DNA of 41,162 nucleotides from an uncultured Bacteroidales bacterium (GCA_903830915.1 CAIKVR010000006.1:1-41162), one strand, 5' to 3'. Numbered from the stretch's first letter, positions 1 through 7,621 are shown. Numbers and translations: made by a program. Notes: a model not told the origin generated them from the letters alone.

Positions 1-133
1 ACCACAGCTCATGTAATCTTATAATGTTGATTAAAACTCACAAGATAAAAATCAATTAATACTGTTTAGTAAAATCATATTCAATAGTTAATATAAACAA
101 CTAAACATTCATTTTCCTAAAATTTGAGAGAGC

Positions 134-167
134 TTTGAGTTGAAGTGTTTCAAATAAATTATCTTTG
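134..167 (+). promoter_or_regulatory. Candidate Bacteroidetes-type promoter for the OmpH-like gene
   Basis: TTTG at 134-137 is followed after 22 bases by TATCTTTG at 160-167. This resembles the Bacteroidetes -33 TTTG / -7 TAnnTTTG pattern. Transcription would start near 174, about 60 bases before the ATG at 237. The rest of 1-230 is AT-rich and shows no gene. Confidence 0.4.
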
Positions 168-236
168 TATTTCAAATAGCGAAAGTTCGTTGAAGATACA
201 ACTATCTATTTAACAACAAAATAAGAAAAATTGCGG

Positions 237-833
237 ATGAAAAATATTTCATTTATAACATGTACTGCATTAGCTGTCACAGTTTTATTCAGCTCATGTA
301 ATAAGAAAGCTACTAAAACAGATGAAGTAGCTGTAAACACAAAAAACACCAACAGTAACATCAAGTTACCAATTGCTTATATCAATGTTGATTCGTTGCT
401 GTTACATTATCAGTTTGCCAAAGATGCTAATGAATCGTTAATCCGCAAACAAGAAGATTCAAGACTCAAAATCAATACCATGGCTCGTCAATTACAGGGA
501 GAAATGGCTGATTTTCAGCACAAACTCGAAAATAATGCGTTCTTAAGCCGTGACCGTGCTCAACAAGAACAAACCCGGTTACAGAAAAAACAGCAGGATT
601 TGCAGGAAATGGACGCCAATCTGAGTAAACAACTTGTTCAAATTCAACAAAAACTGAATGAACAACTTCGGGATACCATTAACAAGTTCCTGAAAGAATA
701 TAATAAGGACAAAAAATATGGTTTGATTTTCAGTAATACCTCAAATGACAATATTTTATTCGCTGACAAGTCGTATGATATTACTGAGGAAGTAACTAAA
801 ATATTGAACGAACGGTTCAATTCAAAAAAATAA
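237..833 (+). CDS. OmpH/Skp-family periplasmic chaperone-like lipoprotein
   Basis: The protein starts with a short positively charged, hydrophobic signal peptide ending in FSSC, so residue Cys21 is a likely lipidation site. Residues of about 55-160 are charged, rich in Gln, Lys and Glu, and have heptad character expected of the Skp/OmpH coiled-coil arms. A segment like IAYINVDSLLLHY resembles the conserved beta-strand start of OmpH proteins. Family members hold unfolded outer-membrane proteins in the periplasm; a lipidated version would be membrane-tethered. I chose the ATG at 237 because the frame otherwise opens with TTG at 231 only two codons earlier. The gene is followed by a strong hairpin terminator, so it appears to be a single transcription unit. 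Its exact client proteins cannot be told from sequence. Confidence 0.85.
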   Translation: MKNISFITCTALAVTVLFSSCNKKATKTDEVAVNTKNTNSNIKLPIAYINVDSLLLHYQFAKDANESLIRKQEDSRLKINTMARQLQGEMADFQHKLENNAFLSRDRAQQEQTRLQKKQQDLQEMDANLSKQLVQIQQKLNEQLRDTINKFLKEYNKDKKYGLIFSNTSNDNILFADKSYDITEEVTKILNERFNSKK

Positions 834-853
834 TAGGTTTCTCCTATTACCAT

Positions 854-887
854 AAAAGCCCGATAAACAACTGTTTATCGGGCTTTT
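854..887. terminator. Bidirectional hairpin terminator
   Basis: A perfect 15-bp stem (854-868 with 873-887) encloses a 4-base loop, with AAAA at the left edge and TTTT at the right edge. It lies between two convergent genes and can work as an intrinsic terminator on both strands. Confidence 0.85.
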
Positions 888-904
888 ATAGTAATTAATG
901 AGGT

Positions 905-1246
905 TTATTTTGTTGAACTGCTATTGTTTCTGTAGGATAAATAAAAAGTTGACAAAGCATAAATCAAAACTGTAACAACCCATGAATTTGAATCAGTAAA
1001 CATGAAATAAACTCCTATTCCAAGAAACAAACTATAAATCAAACCCATACGGGCCATTCTTTGTTCGCGCTTATCTGTTTTGCTTTTATCAAAAACATTC
1101 TGTCCATGTAGAAAAATTATCAAAACTACTCCCACAGCAAATATGTATGGAGCAAAACTGACTTTGAAGAGCTGTAAAAATGATCCGATAACAGTTAGAC
1201 TTGCGCCAACGAGAAAGAGAGTTTGTGAGAGCTGGTTTTGTTTCAT
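905..1246 (-). CDS. Small integral membrane protein, unknown function
   Basis: The 113-residue product has about four hydrophobic helices (near residues 8-26, 31-47, 68-83 and 88-106). A hydrophilic, charged loop of about 20 residues containing FDKSKTDKREQRMARM separates the second and third. No lipobox or catalytic motif is visible and I do not recognise the family. It overlaps the upstream FtsB/DivIC-like gene by four bases (ATGA type), so the two are almost certainly co-transcribed and translationally coupled. That pairing hints at a cell-envelope role, but this is inference from position only. Confidence 0.7.
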   Translation of the reverse strand: MKQNQLSQTLFLVGASLTVIGSFLQLFKVSFAPYIFAVGVVLIIFLHGQNVFDKSKTDKREQRMARMGLIYSLFLGIGVYFMFTDSNSWVVTVLIYALSTFYLSYRNNSSSTK

Positions 1247-1548
1247 TCTTTGACAATAAAAATTTCTTCTGATTCCTTTTTCATATAGAAATGCTCGCGC
1301 GCAAATTTCTCAAGATTTTCTTTATCAGACCGAAGTTCGTTATTTTTTTGTTTTGTATCCTTAATTTCATTCTGATAGTAATTTAACTCCTTTTCCATTT
1401 CTACAATCCTACGGTGAGTTTCCCAACGGTGAATAAGACTGTGGTTATCAAAAAAAGTAACTAAAACAGCAAAAACAACAAATACAATAGTGTACTTATT
1501 TAAAAGTAACTTGCGTATCTTTAAACGTTTCTGTAGCGGATTGGTCAT
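1243..1548 (-). CDS. FtsB/DivIC-like septum formation protein
   Basis: This is a bitopic membrane protein of about 101 residues: a short basic cytoplasmic start, one transmembrane helix (roughly residues 18-36), then a periplasmic coiled coil rich in Glu, Lys and Asn. The conserved tail reads LEKFAREHFYMKKESEEIF, which matches the REhFymkkpgEeif signature of DivIC/FtsB proteins. These bind the FtsL and FtsQ partners in the divisome. The frame is open further upstream to 1593, but I prefer the ATG at 1546-1548 because it gives the usual short basic N-terminus. It overlaps the following membrane gene by four bases. The FtsB/DivIC assignment is firm at family level, while the precise name is not. 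Confidence 0.8.
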   Translation of the reverse strand: MTNPLQKRLKIRKLLLNKYTIVFVVFAVLVTFFDNHSLIHRWETHRRIVEMEKELNYYQNEIKDTKQKNNELRSDKENLEKFAREHFYMKKESEEIFIVKE

Positions 1549-1658
1549 TTTAAGATAAGAAATTAAATCATTATTGACAACAAAGGTAAGCATTTTTTGT
1601 GATTATGTTTTTTTTTCAGAAATCTTTTTTGGAATGAAAATGAACGGATGAATTTGAT

Positions 1659-1666
1659 TATATTTG
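1659..1666 (+). promoter_or_regulatory. -7-like element upstream of dnaX
   Basis: TATATTTG fits the Bacteroidetes TAnnTTTG element and lies 30 bases before the dnaX ATG. No well-spaced TTTG partner is visible; the nearest ends 27 bases upstream. Confidence 0.35.
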
Positions 1667-1695
1667 CACACTAAAGACGAAAAAAATTTCAGTTT

Positions 1696-3441
1696 ATGGA
1701 AAATTTTATAGTTTCAGCACGTAAATACCGCCCTGCCACATTTAACTCGGTAGTTGGTCAGTCCTCTCTTACCACCACTTTGAAGAATGCCATTAAAAGC
1801 AATCATTTAGCTCATGCTTATCTGTTTTGCGGACCACGTGGCGTTGGTAAAACTACCTGTGCACGTATTTTTGCCAAAACCATAAACTGTTTAAATCTTA
1901 CAGCCGATTACGAAGCCTGTAATGAGTGTGAATCCTGTAAATCGTTCAACGAACAACGATCGTATAACATTCACGAACTGGATGCTGCTTCAAATAATGG
2001 AACCGATGACATAAAGTATCTGATTGAACAGGTACGCATTCCACCCCAAATTGGTAAATACAGTGTATATATTGTAGATGAGGTTCACATGCTTTCTACT
2101 GCTGCGTTCAATTCTTTTCTGAAAACACTTGAAGAACCACCTGCACATGCCATTTTCATTTTGGCAACAACAGAAAAACACAAAATAATTCCTACGATTC
2201 TTTCACGTTGTCAGATATACGATTTTAACCGAATTACGGTTTCCGACACTGTGAAACATCTTCAAATGGTAGCCGAAAAAGAAGGTGTGACTGTGGATGT
2301 GAATGGACTGAACGTGGTAGCTCAGAAAAGTGATGGCGGTATGCGTGATGCATTATCCATTTTCGACCAGTTAGTTAGTTTCTGTGGTAACACAATAACC
2401 TATCAGGGAGTTATCGAAAATTTGAACGTACTGGATTATGAATATTATTTCCGGTTGGTTGAAGCTTTCTTAAAAGGCGATGTTTCCAGCACATTATTAA
2501 TCTTCAACGATGTACTGAACAAAGGCTTTGACGCTCACCATTTTATTACCGGATTGAGTTCGCATCTCCGCGATGTACTTGTAAGCAAAGATCCGCAAAC
2601 AATTGAATTACTTGAAGTTGGACACGATATTGGCGAACGGTATAAATCTCAGGCTCAAATTTGTTCACCTGACTTTTTGTTTCAGGCATTGAAAATAAGT
2701 AATGACTGCGATATAAATTATCGTCAAAGCAAGAACAAGCGACTGCTGGTTGAACTTACATTAATTCGTCTCTGTCAGTTGACGGATGAAAAAAAAAACT
2801 CTAATCTGATTGAAGATAAAATTTCTCCGATTCAGAAAATTCAATCTGAAAATTCAGCAGTTACTACATCAACTACTTCTTCTATACAACCAAAGACCAT
2901 AGAAGCACTTAAACAAGTTCCGCATGTAAGTCTGAAAACAAAACCGGAAGTGCATGAGGTTAAACCAACATCACAAAGACCGGGTAGTATTTCTATTTCT
3001 ACTCCAATTGTAACTTCATCTCCAACTCCTATATACGAGACCAAACCAAGCTCCACTTCCCAACCTGAAGTTATTTTGGATGTGAAATTCACAAACGACG
3101 AATTAGAAATTGCCTGGTTACAGTTTTCGGATATTATTCAGGATCAGGTGCGTATGAAAAGTTTTATACTTAATACCAAACCTGAATTAATTTCAGAAAA
3201 TAAGTTTGAAATAAAAGTGAGTAATCAATCACAAGAAAAGGAACTCCTGAAGCTTGAAAAAGATCTTATTCCATTTCTTCGGGCGCATCTGAAAAACTCT
3301 AATGTGGAAATGCAAATAACTATGGCCGTAGAAAGCGAATCACAACGCAATAACTCACCTGAAGATAGGTATAGAATTTTAGCCGAACAAAATCCAGCAT
3401 TAGATATTTTGAAAAATGGATTGATGCTTGAAATAGACTAA
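1696..3441 (+). CDS. dnaX: DNA polymerase III subunit gamma/tau
   Basis: The 581-residue AAA+ clamp-loader subunit loads the sliding clamp in replication. Residues 46-53 are the Walker A motif GPRGVGKT. Cys65, Cys75, Cys78 and Cys81 form the zinc module. DEVH at 128-131 is the Walker B box, and SRC at 170-172 is the sensor/arginine-finger motif. Domains I-III run to about residue 360. A Ser/Thr/Pro-rich linker follows, then a C-terminal tau-type domain from about 460. Codons 365-368 contain ten consecutive A bases (2789-2798). In both other frames this run is followed by a stop within five codons, which would give a gamma-sized product of about 369 residues. That programmed form is inference. 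The gene stands alone, with a convergent neighbour downstream. Confidence 0.97.
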   Translation: MENFIVSARKYRPATFNSVVGQSSLTTTLKNAIKSNHLAHAYLFCGPRGVGKTTCARIFAKTINCLNLTADYEACNECESCKSFNEQRSYNIHELDAASNNGTDDIKYLIEQVRIPPQIGKYSVYIVDEVHMLSTAAFNSFLKTLEEPPAHAIFILATTEKHKIIPTILSRCQIYDFNRITVSDTVKHLQMVAEKEGVTVDVNGLNVVAQKSDGGMRDALSIFDQLVSFCGNTITYQGVIENLNVLDYEYYFRLVEAFLKGDVSSTLLIFNDVLNKGFDAHHFITGLSSHLRDVLVSKDPQTIELLEVGHDIGERYKSQAQICSPDFLFQALKISNDCDINYRQSKNKRLLVELTLIRLCQLTDEKKNSNLIEDKISPIQKIQSENSAVTTSTTSSIQPKTIEALKQVPHVSLKTKPEVHEVKPTSQRPGSISISTPIVTSSPTPIYETKPSSTSQPEVILDVKFTNDELEIAWLQFSDIIQDQVRMKSFILNTKPELISENKFEIKVSNQSQEKELLKLEKDLIPFLRAHLKNSNVEMQITMAVESESQRNNSPEDRYRILAEQNPALDILKNGLMLEID

Positions 3442-3496
3442 TAGTATTTACTTAGATAGGCTTGTTTTAGGAATTAAAAAATAAGTATTCTGAGTT

Positions 3497-4231
3497 TTAA
3501 TCTACATATTCCAACCGGAAATTTTCACCATCGAAAACTCCGTACGAGAAAACAGATACAAAATCTCCGAGGATAACCACCCTCTTCTGATTTTTCAGCT
3601 GTAAATCTAATGCTATATGACGGTGACCAAAAACCAGAAAATCAACATCATGATTTTCAAGGTATTTCTTGGCATACACTACTAGATACTCTTTGTCTTC
3701 ACCTTCAAATTTATTCTCTTTAGGCAAGTTTTTAATCCGGTTATTTTTTGACCAGTTATATCCAAATTCTTGTCCCAACTGAATTGGGAAGTACCTGAAT
3801 AACTTCTGAGCTGTTTCACTGTGAAATATTTTTCGGATAAATTTAAATCCGTTATCTACGGCATAAAGTCCATCACCATGAGCCAAATAAAAGGTTTTTG
3901 AACCAAGTTGCACAACCTCAGGCTCTTTATGAACTATCAATCCAACTTCTTTTTCCAGATAACCAAACGTCCAGATATCGTGATTTCCTATGAAAAAATG
4001 AATTTCAATTCCGGCATCAGTCAATTCTGCAAGCTTACCCAGAAAACGTACAAATCCCTTTGGAACAACTGTTTTATATTCGAACCAGAAATCAAAAATA
4101 TCACCCATTAAATAAATGGCAGTGGCATCTACTCTGACCTTTTCAAGCCAGTCGACCAGTTTTTTCTCGTGAGCACGATTATCTTTTACAAGTAAAGAGC
4201 CTAAATGAGCGTCGGAAACAAAATATATCAT
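3497..4231 (-). CDS. lpxH: UDP-2,3-diacylglucosamine diphosphatase
   Basis: This 244-residue calcineurin-like metallophosphoesterase hydrolyses UDP-2,3-diacylglucosamine to lipid X in lipid A synthesis, on the cytoplasmic face of the inner membrane. The metal-binding motifs are all present: DAHLG (Asp7, His9), GDIFDFW (Asp44), GNHD (Asn83, His84), HGD (His118) and GHRH (His203, His205). GDIFDFWFEY is typical of the LpxH branch rather than general phosphoesterases. Length fits the family. It is the last gene of a leftward run starting with the M16 peptidase. The upstream spacer holds a heptamer repeat array and a decayed S23 gene, so its link to the original operon may have been altered. The branch assignment (LpxH versus a close paralogue) is likely but not proven. 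Confidence 0.88.
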   Translation of the reverse strand: MIYFVSDAHLGSLLVKDNRAHEKKLVDWLEKVRVDATAIYLMGDIFDFWFEYKTVVPKGFVRFLGKLAELTDAGIEIHFFIGNHDIWTFGYLEKEVGLIVHKEPEVVQLGSKTFYLAHGDGLYAVDNGFKFIRKIFHSETAQKLFRYFPIQLGQEFGYNWSKNNRIKNLPKENKFEGEDKEYLVVYAKKYLENHDVDFLVFGHRHIALDLQLKNQKRVVILGDFVSVFSYGVFDGENFRLEYVD

Positions 4232-4232
4232 A

Positions 4233-4269
4233 AATAGTCAGTAGTTTGTAGTCGGTAGTTAGTAGTTGG
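4233..4269. repeat. Heptamer tandem array, left side
   Basis: Four consecutive 7-bp units of consensus GTAGTYD start at 4241, 4248, 4255 and 4262, preceded by a partial unit. The same heptamers recur in inverted orientation at 4684-4732, so the two arrays bracket the S23-like gene remnant. This array begins two bases beyond the ancestral stop of the S23 frame and ends at the LpxH start codon region. Confidence 0.8.
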
Positions 4270-4270
4270 C

Positions 4271-4657
4271 TCAGAGTGGTGAAACACCAAATTTATCGGG
4301 GTTGGTATACATTTACATTAAAAGCCGACCAATTTATCCGTTTAACTCAATATTTGTATTATGTATATTGTCAGAAATATAGCCACAATTGAGAGCGAAA
4401 TCAAGCCAAACAAGTGTTTCGCTATTTTCACCCAAACAATCAATAATCTTTAATAGAAAGTGCTTATGGTAGTCACGTTTTCGATAAGCTTCAGCCATAT
4501 TTGCACAAACAGAACGTGGTGAGCGGCGAATTTGATCAGTCAATGAATACTTTTCCTCTTTCGGGAAGTTCAATGTAATTCTAAATATTTCAGTGGCTTG
4601 TAAAAAAGCCTTTTGATAAGCCAATAAATCCTTAAAACCTTGTGCTTTACTATTCAT
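4271..4657 (-). pseudogene. S23-type four-helix-bundle protein, decayed at the C-terminus
   Basis: The frame encodes a S23/four-helix-bundle family protein (first described from intervening sequences in 23S rRNA genes; related to Avd). Hallmarks are FKDLLAYQKA, then SLTDQIRRSPRSVCANMAEAYRKR and WLDFALNCGYIS. Translation stops at TAA 4334-4336, about 108 residues from the preferred ATG at 4657 (the frame opens at 4672). Reading on in the same frame gives IGRLLM, a second TAA at 4313-4315, then MYTNPDKFGVSPL and TGA at 4271-4273. The NPDKFG ending is what complete family members carry, so two nonsense codons seem to have removed the last helix. A shortened protein could still be made. Inverted heptamer arrays flank it on both sides, suggesting the gene and arrays moved as a unit between the MIP18-like and lpxH genes. 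Confidence 0.75.
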
Positions 4658-4683
4658 TCTACTATCAACCATTATTTACCATT

Positions 4684-4732
4684 ACCAACTACAAACTACC
4701 GACTACTGACTACCGTCTACAAACTACCTACT
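4684..4732. repeat. Heptamer tandem array, right side (inverted relative to left)
   Basis: Read on the minus strand, this stretch is six 7-bp units of the GTAGTYD type plus a partial one. It runs to 27 bases before the preferred S23 start codon. It is the inverted counterpart of the array at 4233-4269 and differs from it in copy number and in unit order. Confidence 0.8.
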
Positions 4733-4742
4733 AAAAACTTTC

Positions 4743-5057
4743 TTAAAGAAATCCCAGTTCTAATTGAGCTTCTTCGCTCATCATGCTTTTATCCCATGCA
4801 GGTTCAAAAACGATATTGACATCTACCTCTGTAACACCTTCAACACTTGCCACTTTCATTCGCACATCTTCCACAATAAAATCAACTGCCGGACAATTAG
4901 GTGCTGTAAGAGTCATATCTATGTTCAAATGACCATCATCAGCCAGATCAATTTTATATATCAATCCCAAATCGTATATATTAACCGGTATTTCGGGGTC
5001 AAACACTGTTTTCAGCATTCGAACTATTTGTTCTTCTTTTTCTAAAAATTCGTTCAT
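4743..5057 (-). CDS. MIP18/DUF59-family Fe-S cluster assembly protein (SufT-like)
   Basis: The 104-residue protein matches the MIP18 (DUF59) fold. It has the DPEIPVNIYDLGLIY block (residues 20-34), then TAPNCPAVDF with the conserved reactive Cys55, and the ending FEPAWDKSMMSEEAQLELG. Members work in Fe-S cluster assembly or delivery (SufT, PaaD and CIA2 relatives), in the cytosol. No suf genes are adjacent, so the partner system is unknown. It sits in a leftward run downstream of the thioesterase gene, with about 77 bases between them. A PaaD role is unlikely because no phenylacetate genes are nearby. Confidence 0.88.
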   Translation of the reverse strand: MNEFLEKEEQIVRMLKTVFDPEIPVNIYDLGLIYKIDLADDGHLNIDMTLTAPNCPAVDFIVEDVRMKVASVEGVTEVDVNIVFEPAWDKSMMSEEAQLELGFL

Positions 5058-5134
5058 TTCAATTATAATTTAAATTGTCCGCTCGGCTTACCAAGAAATC
5101 TCAATGAGATAAACACCAAAAAACATAAAATAGT

Positions 5135-5545
5135 TTATTCAGCTTTTACTTCACTACGAGTCACCAGTTCATCAAACTCAGGAAGTGCTGCTGCCAGTTT
5201 GCCATCAATCACCACAACTGCATGCACTTTTGCTTTGATAGCCAATTTATTATCGGATTTTCGCAGGATAATCTGATGAAAAATATAGCGTACACCCTCT
5301 TTTGAAACATATAATTTGGAAATAAAATTGTCTCCTGGTCGTAAAGGAGTTTTATAAGCAATTTCAATACTCGAAACCATGGGGTCAATACCCCGGTCGT
5401 GCAGTTCGGCAAAACTAATATTATTTGCTTCCAAAAACTCATGGCGCGTATGTTCCAAGTAGTTTTGATATACTGAATTATTTACAACTCCTTGAATATC
5501 GCACTCATAATCACGCACTTTCATTTCTAATTCGAATATGTACAT
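5135..5545 (-). CDS. Acyl-CoA thioesterase, hotdog fold (YbgC/FadM-like)
   Basis: The 136-residue protein is a single 4HBT-type hotdog domain. The N-terminal signature RDYECDIQGVVNNSVYQNYL includes Asp16, which lines up with the catalytic aspartate of 4-hydroxybenzoyl-CoA thioesterases. The next helix (LEHTRHEFL) and the strand segment containing SSIEIAYKTPLRPGD are also typical. Members cleave acyl-CoA thioesters in the cytosol; the chain preferred here cannot be read from sequence. The gene follows the O-methyltransferase in a leftward run, with an AT-rich spacer holding three TTTACAAT repeats. No lipid-synthesis genes other than the more distant lpxH lie nearby. Confidence 0.88.
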   Translation of the reverse strand: MYIFELEMKVRDYECDIQGVVNNSVYQNYLEHTRHEFLEANNISFAELHDRGIDPMVSSIEIAYKTPLRPGDNFISKLYVSKEGVRYIFHQIILRKSDNKLAIKAKVHAVVVIDGKLAAALPEFDELVTRSEVKAE

Positions 5546-5550
5546 CTTTT

Positions 5551-5586
5551 CAATTTACAATTTTTTCATTTACAATTTACAATTAT
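5551..5586. repeat. Short AT-rich direct repeats in spacer
   Basis: TTTACAAT occurs three times between the O-methyltransferase and thioesterase genes. The repeats are short and may just be AT-rich spacer sequence. Confidence 0.4.
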
Positions 5587-5601
5587 TAACCAATCAACCA
5601 A

Positions 5602-6231
5602 TTAATCATTTTTTCTTATTATCGTCAATCCATCCCGTAGCGGCAACATCACTTTTTCAACCCTGCTATCTGATGTGATAAAATCATTAAACTTCATTAT
5701 TTCAATGGTTTGTTTGTCGTTATCGTGAACAGGTTTCAGAACTTTTCCATCCCAAAGTGTATTGTCGGCCAAAATAAAGCCACCTGCCCTGAGCTTTGGT
5801 AAAACTGCCTCATAATAAGCCTGATATTCGCGTTTATCGGCATCAATAAACACCAAATCAAAAGTTTCATCCAACAATTCAATAACTGACAAGGCATCGC
5901 CAATATGTAACTTAATTTTGTCGTTATATTCTGACCCTTCAAAATTTTGTCGGATAAATTCTTCCAATTCATCATCTATCTCAATAGTGTGAATAATTCC
6001 TTCATCCGTCAATGCTTCCGCCATGCAAAGTGCTGAATATCCGGTAAATGTACCAATTTCCAAAATACGTTTTGGCTGAATCATGTGACAAAACATACTC
6101 AGCACACGCCCCTGCAAATGGCCTGAACACATACGAGGATTAATTAACCTGATATGTGTGTCACGGTTAACTTTAGCCAGATATTCAGGTTCTTTATCCG
6201 AGTGTAATATAATGTAATCTTCCAAATTCAT
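5602..6231 (-). CDS. Class I SAM-dependent O-methyltransferase
   Basis: The 209-residue protein belongs to the cation-dependent O-methyltransferase family (caffeoyl-CoA OMT/YrrM type). The SAM-binding glycine loop is ILEIGTFTGYSA. An acidic loop HTIEIDDELE follows, then the FIDADKREYQAYY metal-binding segment and ADNTLWDGKV, which carries the second metal-ligand Asp-Asn pair. Its substrate is unknown; bacterial members methylate catechol-like or hydroxyl groups. An upstream TTG at 6261 would add ten residues, but I prefer the ATG at 6229-6231. A GAGAGG purine stretch just before that ATG is a good ribosome binding site, in a genome where such sites are usually weak. The gene is downstream of the M16 protease gene and probably in the same leftward operon. 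Confidence 0.88.
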   Translation of the reverse strand: MNLEDYIILHSDKEPEYLAKVNRDTHIRLINPRMCSGHLQGRVLSMFCHMIQPKRILEIGTFTGYSALCMAEALTDEGIIHTIEIDDELEEFIRQNFEGSEYNDKIKLHIGDALSVIELLDETFDLVFIDADKREYQAYYEAVLPKLRAGGFILADNTLWDGKVLKPVHDNDKQTIEIMKFNDFITSDSRVEKVMLPLRDGLTIIRKND

Positions 6232-6282
6232 AAGCCTCTCATCTTTCCAAAAGGGAAACAATAAATATCAAAGGTTCACTTT

Positions 6283-6306
6283 TCCCCCTTCTGGGGGTTA
6301 GGGGGC
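6283..6306. repeat. C-run/G-run hairpin motif
   Basis: CCCCC and GGGGG are separated by four bases, followed by TTA and another run of five G. The motif abuts the stop codon of the M16 protease gene. Degenerate relatives appear near 16983-17008 and 17083-17098, which suggests a dispersed intergenic element. Confidence 0.45.
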
Positions 6307-6307
6307 A

Positions 6308-7528
6308 TCAAATATATTTCAATATCGATAATTGTTCAACATTAAATACTTCATTGGCAATTTCCTGAAGCTTTTCGGCAGTAACATTTTCAATATGTTC
6401 ACGAATTAACGACATATCATCAATTTTACCATACCTCAAATAACTCTTGCCTAAACTCAATGCCAGATTTTCCTTTTGTTCGTTGGCTATTGCCATTTGT
6501 CCCATCAGCTGAAGTTTGTATTTTTTCAGAGCTGATTCATTAATTTTTTGCTCACGAAGTTTTTGTAACTCATTATATACCAGCTGTTCGCAACGTTTTG
6601 CATTTTCTGCATCGCACCCGAAATAAACACTCCACATACCTGTATCAGTAAACGGTTGATAACTCGATTCCACATTGTAAACCAATCCGTTACGTTCACG
6701 CAAAGATAGATTCAGCAAACTATTCATACCCGGACCGCCCAGGATATTATTCAGCAAATACATTCCCATTCGGCTGGGGTGATACAAATCGTACGCCCGA
6801 TTGCCCAACATAAAATGAACCTGATGCGTATTTTTTACAACTTCCCTTCGTTGTGGCTTATAGTCAGTAGGTGTAATGCGTTCCCGTTTTGTGTCCGAAC
6901 TTGTTTTTGTAAGTAAATATTTCTCAGCATGACGTATCAATTGGTTGAAATTCAAATCACCCACAACAAAGAAAACCATTTCATCCGGGCGATATTGTTT
7001 ACTCACAAATTCTAAGGCATCCTGAGTACTGAATTTTTCAAGCAATTCGGGTCTGCCCAGAATATTATGACCAATGGAATGACTATCGAAAAGCATTTCT
7101 TCAAAATCATCAAAAATCAATTCGGATGGGCTATCATTGTACGACTGAATTTCGTCCAGTATGATAACAATCTCTTTATCGATTTCTTTCTGCGGAAAAG
7201 TAGAATTCAGCACTATATCACCAATCAACTCCAATGCTCGTTCGAAATATTCATTTAAAACTACAGCATAAACCACAGTTTCTTCTTTTGAAGTAAATGC
7301 ATTCAACTCGCCACCTACATTCTCCAGACGGTTGATAATATGTCCCGAGCGACGCTTTTCCGTTCCCTTAAAAAGCATGTGTTCTACAAAGTGAGCCATA
7401 CCTTCCTCATTTTCAGACTCATCGCGCGAACCGGTATTTACTACCATGCCGCAATAGGTTACAGTTGAATTTTCGGGTTTATAAATTAGCGAAATGCCGT
7501 TTGAGAGTTTATGTGTTTGATATGTCAT
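6308..7528 (-). CDS. M16-family zinc metalloprotease (insulinase/processing-peptidase type)
   Basis: The 406-residue protein is a compact M16 peptidase. It has the inverted zinc motif HFVEH (His46, Glu49, His50) followed by MLFKGT. The third metal ligand lies in the EIVIILDEI segment, with Glu119 and Glu126 as candidates. An inactive-like C-terminal M16 domain with PGMNSLLNLSLRERNGLVYNV-type sequence follows from about residue 225, giving the normal two-domain layout. There is no signal peptide, so it is probably cytosolic. Known bacterial members degrade or process peptides; the substrate here is unknown. It is the first gene of the leftward run. TACTTTTG on the minus strand at 7553-7560 could be its -7 element. 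Confidence 0.92.
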   Translation of the reverse strand: MTYQTHKLSNGISLIYKPENSTVTYCGMVVNTGSRDESENEEGMAHFVEHMLFKGTEKRRSGHIINRLENVGGELNAFTSKEETVVYAVVLNEYFERALELIGDIVLNSTFPQKEIDKEIVIILDEIQSYNDSPSELIFDDFEEMLFDSHSIGHNILGRPELLEKFSTQDALEFVSKQYRPDEMVFFVVGDLNFNQLIRHAEKYLLTKTSSDTKRERITPTDYKPQRREVVKNTHQVHFMLGNRAYDLYHPSRMGMYLLNNILGGPGMNSLLNLSLRERNGLVYNVESSYQPFTDTGMWSVYFGCDAENAKRCEQLVYNELQKLREQKINESALKKYKLQLMGQMAIANEQKENLALSLGKSYLRYGKIDDMSLIREHIENVTAEKLQEIANEVFNVEQLSILKYI

Positions 7529-7552
7529 TAATTACCGGTTATAAAAGGAGTA

Positions 7553-7560
7553 CAAAAGTA
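7553..7560 (-). promoter_or_regulatory. -7-like element for the M16 protease run
   Basis: On the minus strand this reads TACTTTTG, matching TAnnTTTG, 25 bases before the protease ATG. No convincing -33 partner is visible. Confidence 0.3.
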
Positions 7561-7613
7561 GTAAATTCAGTTGATAATATGTATTTTGACTAAGATTTTA
7601 CAAATATGAATAC

Positions 7614-7621
7614 TACTTTTG
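7614..7621 (+). promoter_or_regulatory. -7-like element for the GH28 gene
   Basis: TACTTTTG matches the TAnnTTTG pattern. A TTTG lies at 7585-7588, but the 25-base gap is longer than usual. The ATG is 86 bases downstream, leaving room for a leader. Confidence 0.35.

Noticed and set aside
231-236. TTG start for the OmpH-like protein
   Set aside because: An ATG two codons downstream gives a normal signal peptide, so the TTG is not needed.
6232-6261. TTG start ten codons upstream in the O-methyltransferase
   Set aside because: The ATG at 6229-6231 has a GAGAGG ribosome binding site that would otherwise be coding sequence.
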